The notes below the pieces were generated by a model that was not told the origin of the DNA, ran no database searches, and saw only the letters and a program-made list of their open reading frames with translations. 64,000 nt of DNA from CAINVV01 sp037137375 (GTDB taxonomy: Bacteria; Bacteroidota; Bacteroidia; Bacteroidales; Prolixibacteraceae). Numbering within the stretch: position 1 is the stretch's first letter; the number at the start of each line of letters is the position of its first letter. The position numbers were made by a program, and so were the translations under genes. The DNA is taken from assembly GCA_037137375.1 (NCBI GenBank), contig JBAXKJ010000003.1, forward strand, positions 153,068 through 217,067, written 5' to 3'. Shown one piece after another: positions 8,319 to 17,466 of this stretch.

Positions 8319-9419
8319 TTATTCTGATTTTATTTTTTTATCAAGACTCTTCAATACGTTGCTGAGCCCGGATTTATAATCATTGTTATTGGCTGTCGCA
8401 ATAAATTTATTAATCATTGCAGCGATTTTTTCGCATTGGCCTTTTGTGCCCTCTTTGGCCATGAAACTGCTTTTCATCAAGAGGCTGTAAGTGTTCTTTT
8501 CTGAGATTTTCCCTGATGATTTATCAAGAAGTGAGGTATAAGAATCAAATTTTCCATTCTGCCGTGCCTCTGCGATCCGAAGAATATACAAGACTTCATC
8601 CTTATCTTCCAGCGAAAGCAATTTTATCTCTTTTCTCAATTTATCAAAATCCTCCTTTTGGATTTTCAATTTCACGTTTGACACCCATACTTTTGAGAAT
8701 TTTATAAAAATCGGGGACATTTTATCCTTGTACTCTTTTTCACCGATATTCTTGCAGAGTAGATCCCTATTTATTATCAGAAAATTATAAACGCCCGAAC
8801 CGTGTTCAGCCAAAAAATCCTGGGTAAGCACTGGCCAGAAATCTTTCGTGCATAACTTTTCTGCCGGTTCCGATTTTATGAGGCTATAAAGTAGCTCCTT
8901 TGCGTTAGCGTATTCCTTCTGTGCAAGTAATTCATTCATGTAGAGCGACATAAATCCAATACTTCTATCACCCCCCTTGAATTTGCGCTGAATATCACCG
9001 TAACGGTTATCCTTGGTGAATACTTCGGCCGACAGTTTCATAAACTCTTCCTTCGTAGATGATCCTATGAATTTGTTTTCCACTTCACCTTCTGAATTGA
9101 TGAAAAGCAGGGTTGGTATAAAATGGACGCCAAAACGCTTCTTCAGTTCTGGCCCTTCTCCTTTCTCAATGTCAAGCCTGAGGTTGATGAATTTTGAATT
9201 GAAATAGTTCGCAACTTCTTTATCGGTAAATACATCCTTTTCAAGCTTCTTGCATGGACCGCACCAGGTCGTGTAAGAGTCGATAAAGAGATATTTCCCC
9301 TCCAGTTTTGCTTTTTCCAAAGCCTGGCTGAAATTCCCGGTCTCAAAGCGGATACCGGTTTCCTGAGCCGATAATGCTCCTATCCAAAAAAAAGATAAGA
9401 TCAATAAGTATTTGTTCAT
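8319..9419 (-). CDS. Secreted thioredoxin-family protein (366 residues)
   Basis: Residues 1-18 form a signal peptide (ending GALSAQ). A thioredoxin fold follows at about 22-135 with the redox motif WCGPC at 52-56 and the cis-Pro motif FIPTLLFI near 100. The remaining roughly 230 residues are helical and Lys-rich, with no known domain; such tails are common in periplasmic Bacteroidota thioredoxins. It probably acts in the periplasm as a disulfide reductase or isomerase for exported proteins. Its ATG overlaps the stop region of the upstream plug-like gene by four bases (9416-9419), so the two are translationally coupled. They follow the SusC/SusD genes, which suggests a service role for that system. 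Confidence 0.85.
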   Translation of the reverse strand: MNKYLLILSFFWIGALSAQETGIRFETGNFSQALEKAKLEGKYLFIDSYTTWCGPCKKLEKDVFTDKEVANYFNSKFINLRLDIEKGEGPELKKRFGVHFIPTLLFINSEGEVENKFIGSSTKEEFMKLSAEVFTKDNRYGDIQRKFKGGDRSIGFMSLYMNELLAQKEYANAKELLYSLIKSEPAEKLCTKDFWPVLTQDFLAEHGSGVYNFLIINRDLLCKNIGEKEYKDKMSPIFIKFSKVWVSNVKLKIQKEDFDKLRKEIKLLSLEDKDEVLYILRIAEARQNGKFDSYTSLLDKSSGKISEKNTYSLLMKSSFMAKEGTKGQCEKIAAMINKFIATANNNDYKSGLSNVLKSLDKKIKSE

Positions 9420-9658
9420 TTTTTAAGTTTAATGATGATTGCCCAGTTTACTGCATCTTTGCCCCACAGAGTTTCATCGCGTTCTATATCAATTGATTTT
9501 ATCGTTTGAATGTTTACCAGCCTGTTTGCTTCGGCGAGGCCCCCCCGAACCGCCATTCCATCAATGACGATCAGCGGTGAAGTGTTGGTGAGTACATTGG
9601 TCTGAGCCAGAACAGAAAACGTAATCATCAACAGAAATAACAGAGAAGAAATCTTCAT
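9416..9658 (-). CDS. Stand-alone TonB-plug-like secreted mini-protein (80 residues)
   Basis: Residues 1-18 form a signal peptide (ending SVLAQ). The rest matches the central part of a SusC plug domain: PLIVIDGMAVRGG, then IQTIKSIDIERDETLWGKDAVNWAIIIKLKK. It aligns with DPLVVIDGFP...VESITVLKD...IWGAKAANGVFVIT in the SusC protein at 11428-15033. There is no barrel and no room for one. Plug fragments of this kind occur in Bacteroidota fused to other envelope proteins, and a free copy is unusual. It sits between susD and the thioredoxin gene, overlapping the latter by four bases. Its role (decoy plug, TonB contact, or degenerate remnant) is unknown. Confidence 0.7.
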   Translation of the reverse strand: MKISSLLFLLMITFSVLAQTNVLTNTSPLIVIDGMAVRGGLAEANRLVNIQTIKSIDIERDETLWGKDAVNWAIIIKLKK

Positions 9659-9733
9659 TTTTTCAGGATTGAATTTTTGTTTATCAGACTATATCGCAAG
9701 AACTGCAGTTCTTTCAATTCACTGAAAACAAAC

Positions 9734-9775
9734 CAAAGAGGATGTCCCAAAGTTGAATTTTTGGACACCCCTTTG
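9734..9775 (-). terminator. Terminator-like hairpin behind susD
   Basis: On the minus strand, CAAAG-x-GG-TGTCC pairs with GGACA-CC-x-CTTTG with small bulges, and GGTTTGTTTT follows. It lies between the susD stop (9798) and the plug-like gene (9658), so it may reduce transcription into the last two genes of the locus. Confidence 0.6.
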
Positions 9776-9797
9776 ATTTTGTTATCAAACTGATAAC

Positions 9798-11408
9798 TTA
9801 TTGTATGACAACGGAATTAGCGTCGTAAGTATTCTGCTTCAGGACCCCCTGACCAGAAACCAGGTCGGTATAAGGGATTGGGCAGGCAAAGCGCCTGGAA
9901 TCCTTGGGAAGTGTATAGGTCTTTACTGCTTCAAGATTCAGAATTGCGGAGGAAGTATAGCCATAGAAAGTTCTTTTCATTACGACATCGTCGTTGGTAT
10001 CGTCATTGTTGTTCAATCTTCTTACATCATTCCACCTTTGAACAAATGCCAGTTCACGGCGTCTTTCCTCCAGGATCTTCTTGACAGCATCATCTTTACT
10101 GGTGAATGTGAGGTTGATTACACTTGCAGGCGCCGTTTTAAGCATACGTTTAACCCTTAATGTATTGACGGCAGTCTGAGCTTCAACCAGATTATTTTGC
10201 CGCGCAAGGCACTCTGCTTTGATCAGGTACATTTCAGCAACAGTCGGACCGCTGGGCAAGTTGTCTTTAAAAAACCGGATGTAGCCCGGCCAGCTGAAGG
10301 ATGGTTTTACGCAGCCGCGATCATAGGAGTATCCCTTAACATAGTTGTATTCGTACCTTCTGTCGTTGGTCTGATCATACAACGCAATCAACTCCTTGCT
10401 GGGAATAAACCACCATGAACCATTAACTACAAATCTCATATACAGATGTTCTTTCCAACCAATCCTGTCCGTATAATCAGTCTGATTGTCATGGCCATAA
10501 GGGAAGTTTAGCGTAACGGACTTTTGACTGGTTGTTCCTGCATCAATCGTATAGGGTAAGGCTTTTCCCCAAGTCATGCCACCTATTTTGTTATTCAGGT
10601 TATAGTCCACCAGCACACTGTATTCACTGAGCGCCTGATTAGCATAAGTAAGGGCTTTTGCATAGTCGCCCTGATAGAGATAATAGCGTGCGGCAAAACC
10701 CCTCACCCCGGCTGTTGTTCCCCTCCAGCAGCGAGGTACACCATCGTAGGATCTCAGGAGAGGAGTCGTAATTTTCAGTGCTTCTGTCAAGTCAGCTTCA
10801 ATAAATTTGTAGGTCTCTTCCAGTGTAGCCCTGGCTACCGATTCGTCGAAAGATACCGACTGTTTGAGGGGCAAACCCATCTCAGCCTTGTTTTTGGTAT
10901 TGAAATTGGTATATGGCAGGCAGTAAATATTCGCCAGCAGGTACATATCATAGGCTCTTAAAAAGTAAGCTTCTGCTTTGAGTTCAGCTTTCCTGGCATC
11001 AGTCCCTTCTACTTTGTCCAGGTTTCCAAGAACCATATTGGCCTTGAAAATTTTACCCCAGGCCTCTGCCCAACCCCGGTCTCCTGAATTCTCAACGGCA
11101 GGAACGTCCCAGATTGCAGGTAGAAGCATATAATTCATAGAAGTACCTCCATATATTCCGGAATAGGAATCATGAATTTCCTTTAATACGCCAAAGTCGT
11201 CTGTCCCGGCATAAACCGTTCCTGAACTTTCGGTCCAGAAGCTGGAGTAGAGACCTAGTATTCCATCGAGTTCATCCAGGTTCTGAAGAGGTTTTGCACT
11301 ACTCTTATTGGGCATCTGTGCAAGAAAAGAATCAATTTTCGTACATGATTCCAATATGGTAAACAGTATAACCAATGTTAGAATTCTATAATTGAATATA
11401 TATTTCAT
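9798..11408 (-). CDS. SusD/RagB-family outer-membrane nutrient-binding lipoprotein
   Basis: A 536-residue protein with a lipoprotein signal, ILESC with Cys22 as the likely lipidated residue. The SusD fold is seen in the N-terminal TPR-rich part (AYFLRAYDMYLLANIYC, FAARYYLYQGDYAKALTYANQAL) and the C-terminal RagB part (MYLIKAECLARQNN, VKKILEERRRELAFVQRWNDVRRLN). The length is typical. SusD proteins cap the SusC channel on the cell surface and capture glycans or other large nutrients; the ligand cannot be told from sequence. The susC stop lies 19 bases before its start, so the two are one operon. No carbohydrate-active enzyme lies beside it, so the nutrient may not be a glycan. Confidence 0.92.
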   Translation of the reverse strand: MKYIFNYRILTLVILFTILESCTKIDSFLAQMPNKSSAKPLQNLDELDGILGLYSSFWTESSGTVYAGTDDFGVLKEIHDSYSGIYGGTSMNYMLLPAIWDVPAVENSGDRGWAEAWGKIFKANMVLGNLDKVEGTDARKAELKAEAYFLRAYDMYLLANIYCLPYTNFNTKNKAEMGLPLKQSVSFDESVARATLEETYKFIEADLTEALKITTPLLRSYDGVPRCWRGTTAGVRGFAARYYLYQGDYAKALTYANQALSEYSVLVDYNLNNKIGGMTWGKALPYTIDAGTTSQKSVTLNFPYGHDNQTDYTDRIGWKEHLYMRFVVNGSWWFIPSKELIALYDQTNDRRYEYNYVKGYSYDRGCVKPSFSWPGYIRFFKDNLPSGPTVAEMYLIKAECLARQNNLVEAQTAVNTLRVKRMLKTAPASVINLTFTSKDDAVKKILEERRRELAFVQRWNDVRRLNNNDDTNDDVVMKRTFYGYTSSAILNLEAVKTYTLPKDSRRFACPIPYTDLVSGQGVLKQNTYDANSVVIQ

Positions 11409-11427
11409 GTCTTAACTTTGTAAATGG

Positions 11428-14400
11428 TTATAAATCGAATTTCAGTCCGAAAGTAAATTTGGGCTGAGGTTTCATGATCAGAACGCCTTTTAGATATTCA
11501 GGATCTTCTCCATATTTATTGGAATGGACAGTGAAGAGGTCGTTGCATTGTACATATAGCTGAACAAGGCTCAACGATAATTTCTTCGTGTACTTCTGTG
11601 GTACGTTGTAAGTCAGGTTGATCTCCTGCATCCTTAAGTGTGAAGCACTTTCCACCAAATAACTCATGTACGGATAGAACCTGTCCCAAAAATAGAACTT
11701 GGGCTCATCTATGTTTTGCGGGAGTGGTACAATTTTCATTGGATCTCCGTTCATAACCTCTGATAATTTCTGGTTTGGAAGGACTCTTCCAGTCCACCAT
11801 ACCGGATAGTTGAATGACTGACGAGAAAATACATGACCGAATTTTCCGGTAACGATGAAAGATAGGCTGAAATCGTAAATTTTGAAATAATTGGTAAAAC
11901 CGAAGGTATAAGGGGCAACCTTGGTTCCCATGTGGAGCATATAATCACGTCCATCACCCGGAGTTAATCCGGTAAAATTGTAGGTTGTCGTTCCCGGACC
12001 CTGTACCTGAGGCTGGAAGTTAGGTACAGCCGTTGTGCCCTCGTTTTTGATACCTGCATATAAGAAACTCCACATTTCCTGGGAGTTATAACCCTGGACG
12101 AAAGTTCCAGTACCAATCGATTTGCCATACATGCTGGAGGCTGCGATCTGGGCAGCAAACAATTTAGTGATCACATTCTTATTGTATGAGAAGTTAGCCG
12201 ATCCGCGCCAGACAATGTCGTTTTTGACCAGGTTCAGAGAAGTCCCCAGTGTCAGCTCGAAACCGGTATTCTTCATTTCTGCGTTGTTCATCTTGGAAGA
12301 AGTACTGCCGTTAACCGAAGGTATGGATATCGAGGCAATCAAGTCGCGGGTATATTTCCTGTAAACATCCAGTGTTCCGTTCAGTTTTCCTTTGAAGAGG
12401 GAAAAATCAGTTCCTCCGTTCCATGTACCGGTCTTTTCCCACCTGAGAGTGGGGTTTCCAAGACTGGAAATGGCCGTGGTTCCTTCCTGTGTGTTGGTAT
12501 TCACTGTTGCACTTGGAGAAATCAATGGCTGGAAAGAGGTGGTAACATCCACATTCCCGTTGTATCCAAAGGTTAACCTTGCCGACAACCGGTCGATCCA
12601 GTCGATGCTCTGGATGAACTCTTCCCTGCTTGCATGCCATGCAGCACCTACAGACCAGAATGGGGCATAACGGTATTTCGGATCATCAGTGATGAAATTC
12701 GAAGCATCACTTCGGACACTTCCTGATAAGGTGTATTTTGAATTATAGGAATATGATGCATTTGCATAGGACGAGTAATAGCGCCTGGTTGCATAGCTGA
12801 AGCTGTTTACATATGCGAATGTCTGGTTGGTACCCAGCCAGTTAGTAATCAGCTTAACAGTTGCTCCTCCCGGACCGTTGGGAAAAGTACCAACCGAAAG
12901 TTTGGTGTCATCATAACCATAGGTTCTTGGATTTCCAAAAGACTGGGCAATTCTGTCAGAAAGTTCAAAACCTGCCAACGCGCTAACGTCATGTTTCCCG
13001 AACGTCTTGTTAAAGTTGAGCTGGTTTCTCACCGTCAATGCTTTCACATCCGACCTGCTCTGATCGAGAAATCCGCCTTTAGGTAGATTGAGCACTACCA
13101 CATTGGTTGCCCTATTCCAGGAAGCGGCGCCGTTTACCAAGTTTCGGACGGTAGCGGTATTCTCATTATATATGCTCTTGTCAAAAGTATTGTTGAATTC
13201 ATATTGCACCCTCGATTCAAATGTCAGGCCTTTCATGGGTTTCAGGAAAAGTGCTGCGGTAATGCGGGTATCAAGTGATTTTGAGGTGATGGCCCTGTTA
13301 TTGATTTCTTCAATCGGGTTGTAGGTGAACTTGTATGGGAAACTTGACAATGGAACTTTATTTTCTTCTAAAGCTGCCATATTCCTTGCATAAGGAATAT
13401 TCGTGTAGTTTCCACTGTTGTCGAGCAACATTTCATATGGTGCCAATGACGATATATCACTTAATGTAATACCATTGCTTGATGCATTGGTAAAAGCCAG
13501 GACGGCTCCTGTTTCCAGTTCAAGCCATTTGAACATTTTAGCGGTATTTCTGAAACTCAGGACATCCCTTGTGTTAAATGTTTGCTGATAGTTAGACTGA
13601 TTTTTTTCATGCAGGACGGAAAGGAAATTCGAAATTTTTTCTGTGCCTCCCATCATGGTAATATTGTATTGCTGAGTAGTTGGATTCGCAAGAAGGTTGT
13701 CTTCAATTTGTTGCGTATTGTCTATACTCCTGTATGGGGCTATCCCGGCATCGCGTTGAGCAGTTGTGATTTTCCCAAAATAGGCATCCCACATCAACAT
13801 CTGTGTCGGAGAATAAGTCCTGGAATAGGATCCGTCGATAGGAACCGGTGCATAAGGCTGATTTCCCCATTTATTGAATGAGAGTAGTTCATAATCGATC
13901 ATATCATTGGAATTAGTCTTAGGGTTGACATAATTCATGTCAACTTTTTGCCCGACTTTGTAAAACGTGTTGACTGAAATTCTCAATGGTTGATTGCCAG
14001 TTACTTTTTTCGAGGTGATTACGAAAACCCCGTTCGCAGCTTTAGCACCCCAGATGGATGCTGCTGCAGCATCTTTAAGGACGGTAATGCTTTCCACGTC
14101 ATTCGGGTTAATTGAACTGAATCCCTTTTCAGTTGGGAACCCATCAATTACTACCAAAGGATCTTTGGTGGCATTCAGTGAAGTTTGTCCGCGGATTTCA
14201 AATGTAGGATTGCCATCATTATCCAGCCTGGCCTGTACGCCTGCCGTAGTACCGATTAACCTTTGAGCAATATTCGATACAGGCTTATCGATCTGTTCCA
14301 ACTTAATGGTGGAGAAAGCTCCGGTAGTGCGTTCCTTTGCAATGGTTTGGTATCCTGTTACAAGGACTTCATCAACCTGAACAAGTTGTTCAACCATGGC

Positions 14401-15033
14401 AACTTTGATTTCTGTCTTACCTGTAATTGAAATTTCCTGTGTTTTCATTCCCAGAAAGGAGAAAACCAATGTTTGAGTACTCTCCGCAACCTTTAAAGTA
14501 AATTTACCGTCATTGTCAGAAATTATTCCGATGGTAGTTCCTTTCACTGCTACCACGACTCCGGGCATGGGTTGCCCTTTGCTGTCTGTCACTTTTCCGT
14601 TGATTTCCTTTTTTTGTGATGCGACTGATTCTGAGCCGACAAGTGAGGGCTCATCATTGCCTTTTTTGGTTGAAATCACTATTTGACGACCGAAGATCTT
14701 GTAGGATAGATTTAATCCCTCAAAGGCTTTATCCAAGATCAGATCAACTGTGGCATCATCAAAATCAACATTAGATTTATGTTGGAGGTCGACCTGATCA
14801 TCCCGGTAAAGGATAATAAACTCACTCTTCTTTTGGATATCCTCGAAAATTTTTTGAATCGGTGCATTGCTTAGATGGATGGAGAATCTTGTATTTTGGG
14901 AATACGAAGATTTAGCAAAAGTACTGCTTATTGCTAGGAAGAGAATAAATAATGTTATTTTCATAACCCTAAAAACCTTCGTAAAACAATCATTTTGAAG
15001 GAAACAAGTATTCCTAATGTAACTTTTATTCAT
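11428..15033 (-). CDS. SusC/RagA-family TonB-dependent receptor with N-terminal STN domain
   Basis: A 1201-residue protein. In order it has a long signal region (about 1-45), an STN secretin/TonB short domain (about 50-118, IQKIFEDIQKKSEFIILYR), a carboxypeptidase-like beta-sandwich (about 140-215, INGKVTDSKGQPMPGVVV), the SusC motif VDEVLVTGYQT near 222, a plug (LVVIDGFP...AAAASIWGAKAANGVFVIT) and a 22-strand-type barrel to the C-terminus. STN-bearing receptors signal through FecR to an ECF sigma factor, and both partners lie directly upstream (15170-17068). It imports a large nutrient with the downstream SusD cap. The substrate is unknown. Confidence 0.93.
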   Translation of the reverse strand: MNKSYIRNTCFLQNDCFTKVFRVMKITLFILFLAISSTFAKSSYSQNTRFSIHLSNAPIQKIFEDIQKKSEFIILYRDDQVDLQHKSNVDFDDATVDLILDKAFEGLNLSYKIFGRQIVISTKKGNDEPSLVGSESVASQKKEINGKVTDSKGQPMPGVVVAVKGTTIGIISDNDGKFTLKVAESTQTLVFSFLGMKTQEISITGKTEIKVAMVEQLVQVDEVLVTGYQTIAKERTTGAFSTIKLEQIDKPVSNIAQRLIGTTAGVQARLDNDGNPTFEIRGQTSLNATKDPLVVIDGFPTEKGFSSINPNDVESITVLKDAAAASIWGAKAANGVFVITSKKVTGNQPLRISVNTFYKVGQKVDMNYVNPKTNSNDMIDYELLSFNKWGNQPYAPVPIDGSYSRTYSPTQMLMWDAYFGKITTAQRDAGIAPYRSIDNTQQIEDNLLANPTTQQYNITMMGGTEKISNFLSVLHEKNQSNYQQTFNTRDVLSFRNTAKMFKWLELETGAVLAFTNASSNGITLSDISSLAPYEMLLDNSGNYTNIPYARNMAALEENKVPLSSFPYKFTYNPIEEINNRAITSKSLDTRITAALFLKPMKGLTFESRVQYEFNNTFDKSIYNENTATVRNLVNGAASWNRATNVVVLNLPKGGFLDQSRSDVKALTVRNQLNFNKTFGKHDVSALAGFELSDRIAQSFGNPRTYGYDDTKLSVGTFPNGPGGATVKLITNWLGTNQTFAYVNSFSYATRRYYSSYANASYSYNSKYTLSGSVRSDASNFITDDPKYRYAPFWSVGAAWHASREEFIQSIDWIDRLSARLTFGYNGNVDVTTSFQPLISPSATVNTNTQEGTTAISSLGNPTLRWEKTGTWNGGTDFSLFKGKLNGTLDVYRKYTRDLIASISIPSVNGSTSSKMNNAEMKNTGFELTLGTSLNLVKNDIVWRGSANFSYNKNVITKLFAAQIAASSMYGKSIGTGTFVQGYNSQEMWSFLYAGIKNEGTTAVPNFQPQVQGPGTTTYNFTGLTPGDGRDYMLHMGTKVAPYTFGFTNYFKIYDFSLSFIVTGKFGHVFSRQSFNYPVWWTGRVLPNQKLSEVMNGDPMKIVPLPQNIDEPKFYFWDRFYPYMSYLVESASHLRMQEINLTYNVPQKYTKKLSLSLVQLYVQCNDLFTVHSNKYGEDPEYLKGVLIMKPQPKFTFGLKFDL

Positions 15034-15092
15034 ACATTTGTCTATCTTTTGGTTTATAAATATCGCTGTCAGGCGATGTAAATTGAAATTTT

Positions 15093-15125
15093 AAGCTTGT
15101 GGATGGTTGCAACATCTGCAAGCTT
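15093..15125 (-). terminator. Hairpin between fecR and susC
   Basis: AAGCTTG/CAAGCTT arms (7 bp) plus an inner GATG/CATC pair around a 7-base loop, followed on the minus strand by TTAAAATTT. It lies 44 bases after the fecR stop and 60 bases before the susC start. It could attenuate transcription from the sigma/fecR genes into susC, leaving susC to its own sigma-dependent promoter. Confidence 0.5.
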
Positions 15126-15169
15126 TTTACATTTTTTTCATTTCATAAGTTCATTTTTCAATAGGCATC

Positions 15170-16330
15170 TTATTTTGGGTTTATATATATTTTATCCTGA
15201 TCTTTTGAATAGGTGATTGAGGTAGTCTCATTGATCACTGACAACACTTCCCCCGGAGAGGTTTTCAAATCCATGCATCCTGAAAAGGTCATATTTTTCA
15301 GATCAATGTCACTAATTATTAATTGAATGTTATAATAACGGCTCAATTTTCTGGCGATATCCTCCAGCCTTTCGCTATTCAGGGTCAAATATCCCTCACG
15401 CCAGGAAAGGTATAATGCCGGGTTCACCTGTTTTTGCTCAAAATTATTCTCCTCAGGATTGCAGATAGCCATGGTCCCTGGTGAGATATTGAGTCTTGGT
15501 TTGGTTAAAACAGAGTTTCTGTTCAACGTAAGTTCTATCCTTCCTGTTTCCAGTACAGCACTTGAGTTTTTATCATCTGAATAAGCATTTACATTGAATA
15601 TCGTTCCCAAAACTCTGATGTCAAAATCTCTTGCGCGAACTATAAATGGTGTATCATTCAAATGTACAACATCAAATACTGCTTCCCCATCAATGAATAC
15701 TTCCCTTTTTCCATCAGCAAAAACGGCAGGATAGACAAGCTTCGAACCTGAGTTCAGCCAAATTTTTGTTCCATCAGATAGCGTGATCTGAGTACGCTTT
15801 CCATAGGGAACAATGACCGTATTGAAAGTTGTACGGCTATTCACTACCTTCTGAACGACTTTTTGAGCAGAATCTACCTTAATATTCTCGCCAGTTGCAT
15901 CATATCGTATCTGAGACACTTTTTTATGAATCTGCACCTCCTCCCCATTCTGAAGAATGATCCGGGTATTGTTCGCTGGCTTAATATCTTTAATTGTCTC
16001 AGCAAATTGAGCAATCTCACTGGTTGAATGAACCTTAAAATATCCAATTGAGGTAAAAAGGATTGCAAACAACAAGGAAGCAGCTGCAGACCACTGGATA
16101 AGTCGTTTTCTGAAAGTACGCTTTCTGATCGAGTGCCTGATATGATTTTTCGTCACCTCCTTTTCTTCACGCTCAAAATCTTCGGAGGAGGTGAGCAGAA
16201 AAGAACTGATAGTTTGAGCAATCCGGATTTCCCCGTTGTCTAGTTGACCTTCTTCTGCATTTTGCGACAGAAACTCTTTGGAAAAATTTTCTGCTGCTAA
16301 AAGTTCTTCGGCCCGTATTTTTGTTTTCAT
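15170..16330 (-). CDS. FecR-family anti-sigma factor
   Basis: A 386-residue protein. A cytoplasmic N-terminal part of about 85 residues is followed by one membrane helix (about 86-106, IQWSAAASLLFAILFTSIGYF) and a periplasmic FecR domain: VPYGKRTQITLSDGTKIWLNSGSKLVYP at about 173-200 and GEAVFDVVHLNDTPFIVRARDFDIRVLGT. A DUF4974 C-terminal domain ends the protein (LTLNSERLEDIARKLSRYYNIQL). It holds the ECF sigma factor inactive and relays substrate binding from the STN domain of the SusC receptor. It lies between the sigma gene (108 bases upstream) and susC, the standard order for this switch. Confidence 0.92.
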   Translation of the reverse strand: MKTKIRAEELLAAENFSKEFLSQNAEEGQLDNGEIRIAQTISSFLLTSSEDFEREEKEVTKNHIRHSIRKRTFRKRLIQWSAAASLLFAILFTSIGYFKVHSTSEIAQFAETIKDIKPANNTRIILQNGEEVQIHKKVSQIRYDATGENIKVDSAQKVVQKVVNSRTTFNTVIVPYGKRTQITLSDGTKIWLNSGSKLVYPAVFADGKREVFIDGEAVFDVVHLNDTPFIVRARDFDIRVLGTIFNVNAYSDDKNSSAVLETGRIELTLNRNSVLTKPRLNISPGTMAICNPEENNFEQKQVNPALYLSWREGYLTLNSERLEDIARKLSRYYNIQLIISDIDLKNMTFSGCMDLKTSPGEVLSVINETTSITYSKDQDKIYINPK

Positions 16331-16438
16331 AAATTGTGAGTCTTCTCTTTATTCATAAAAAGAATAAAAAGTCCAAAACATAGTTGAAAAAAAGCAATTA
16401 TTTTTCAACTATTTTACATTCACGTAAATTTCAGTGGC

Positions 16439-17068
16439 TTATGATAGTGGATTTCTGGTCAGGATTAACAAAAGTTGGATGATATGCACCTTCTCTTCAA
16501 GGCTTTTACGGAGTTCCTTTAAGGCAAGGTAGATGACAGACCTGGCTGATTCAATAGAGACACCCATGATTTGGGCTATTTCAGGGTAGGAATAACCATG
16601 TTCAAATTTGAGCGAGAGTCCTTCCCGTTGCCGGTTGGTCAGTTTTTTCATGGCTGCATTCATTGCCTTATATTGTTCCTGCCTGGATTCTTCTGCAATA
16701 AGGTGATCTTCATGTGAGAAAACCGGAAGATCGAAAGGAGCATGTACGTTTTCGTTCACTCCCAGAGGGATCACTTTTACCTGAGACTTGTAAATAATTC
16801 GCCGAAGGGATCTGAATAAATAAAACTGCACATTGTTGGTTTCTGAGAGTTTCGTCCGGTATTTGTGCAATTCGAGGAAAAGATCATGTATACTATCTTT
16901 TACCAGTTCCTTATTCTTTGAGAAGTGGCTCCCATACTTAAACAATTTAACTGCGTACCTATCATAAAGGTTGTAAAATGAAACATCATCACCTGCTAAA
17001 AATCTTTTCCAGAGTTGATCTTCCTCATTAAATTCTCCAGGTATTAATGACATATCTTTCGTAGGCAC
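16439..17068 (-). CDS. ECF-type RNA polymerase sigma factor (FecI-like)
   Basis: A 209-residue protein with sigma region 2 at about 18-85 (FYNLYDRYAVKLFKYGSHF, VKDSIHDLFLELHKY) and region 4 at about 140-195 (LTNRQREGLSLKFEHGYSYPEIAQIMGVSIESARSVIYLALKELRK) including the helix-turn-helix. The linker carries no further domain. It should direct RNA polymerase to the susC promoter, and perhaps its own, when FecR releases it. It is the first gene of the sigma-fecR-susC-susD group. Confidence 0.92.
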   Translation of the reverse strand: MPTKDMSLIPGEFNEEDQLWKRFLAGDDVSFYNLYDRYAVKLFKYGSHFSKNKELVKDSIHDLFLELHKYRTKLSETNNVQFYLFRSLRRIIYKSQVKVIPLGVNENVHAPFDLPVFSHEDHLIAEESRQEQYKAMNAAMKKLTNRQREGLSLKFEHGYSYPEIAQIMGVSIESARSVIYLALKELRKSLEEKVHIIQLLLILTRNPLS

Positions 17069-17255
17069 GGTGTTAAAGTTAATCTGCTAGTAAAGATCAA
17101 ATCTAATAATAATCTTAAATGAAATTCATTTTAACCACCAAGGGAAGAATGTTATTCCGAATCTGAAAGCATTAAGTTCTTTGCCAAATTAGTGTGAAAT
17201 GTCATTTGATCCGTGAACGTTTGATTTGAGTTAAACAGAGGGTTAAACCAAACAT

Positions 17256-17285
17256 AAAAAAAGACCTCAGATTTCTCTGAAGTCT
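17256..17285 (-). terminator. Intrinsic terminator of the tRNA-Val gene
   Basis: On the minus strand, AGACTTCAGA pairs with TCTGAGGTCT around a GAAA loop, with one U-G wobble that is a pair only on this strand. A T7 tract follows. It starts two bases after the tRNA 3' CCA. Confidence 0.9.
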
Positions 17286-17286
17286 C

Positions 17287-17364
17287 TGGTGGGAACTGTT
17301 GGAATCGAACCAACGACCCTCTGCTTGTAAGGCAGATGCTCTAAACCAACTGAGCTAAGCTCCC
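17287..17364 (-). tRNA. tRNA-Val (anticodon TAC), CCA encoded
   Basis: On the minus strand the acceptor arm GGGAGCT pairs with AGTTCCC followed by a genomic CCA. The D arm is AGCTCAGTTGGTTTAGAGC, the anticodon arm TCTGC CTTACAA GCAGA gives anticodon TAC (reading GUA and related Val codons), and the T arm GTTGG-TTCGATT-CCAAC is perfect. It is 78 bases including CCA, transcribed alone with its own terminator. Confidence 0.97.
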
Positions 17365-17466
17365 TTCTTTCTTTAAAAGTGTTGCAAATATAAACCCTTT
17401 TTTAGCTTTAGCAATAAAAACACATCAAAAAAAGAAGGAATTTTTTAAAGCACCTGAAATTTTCTC

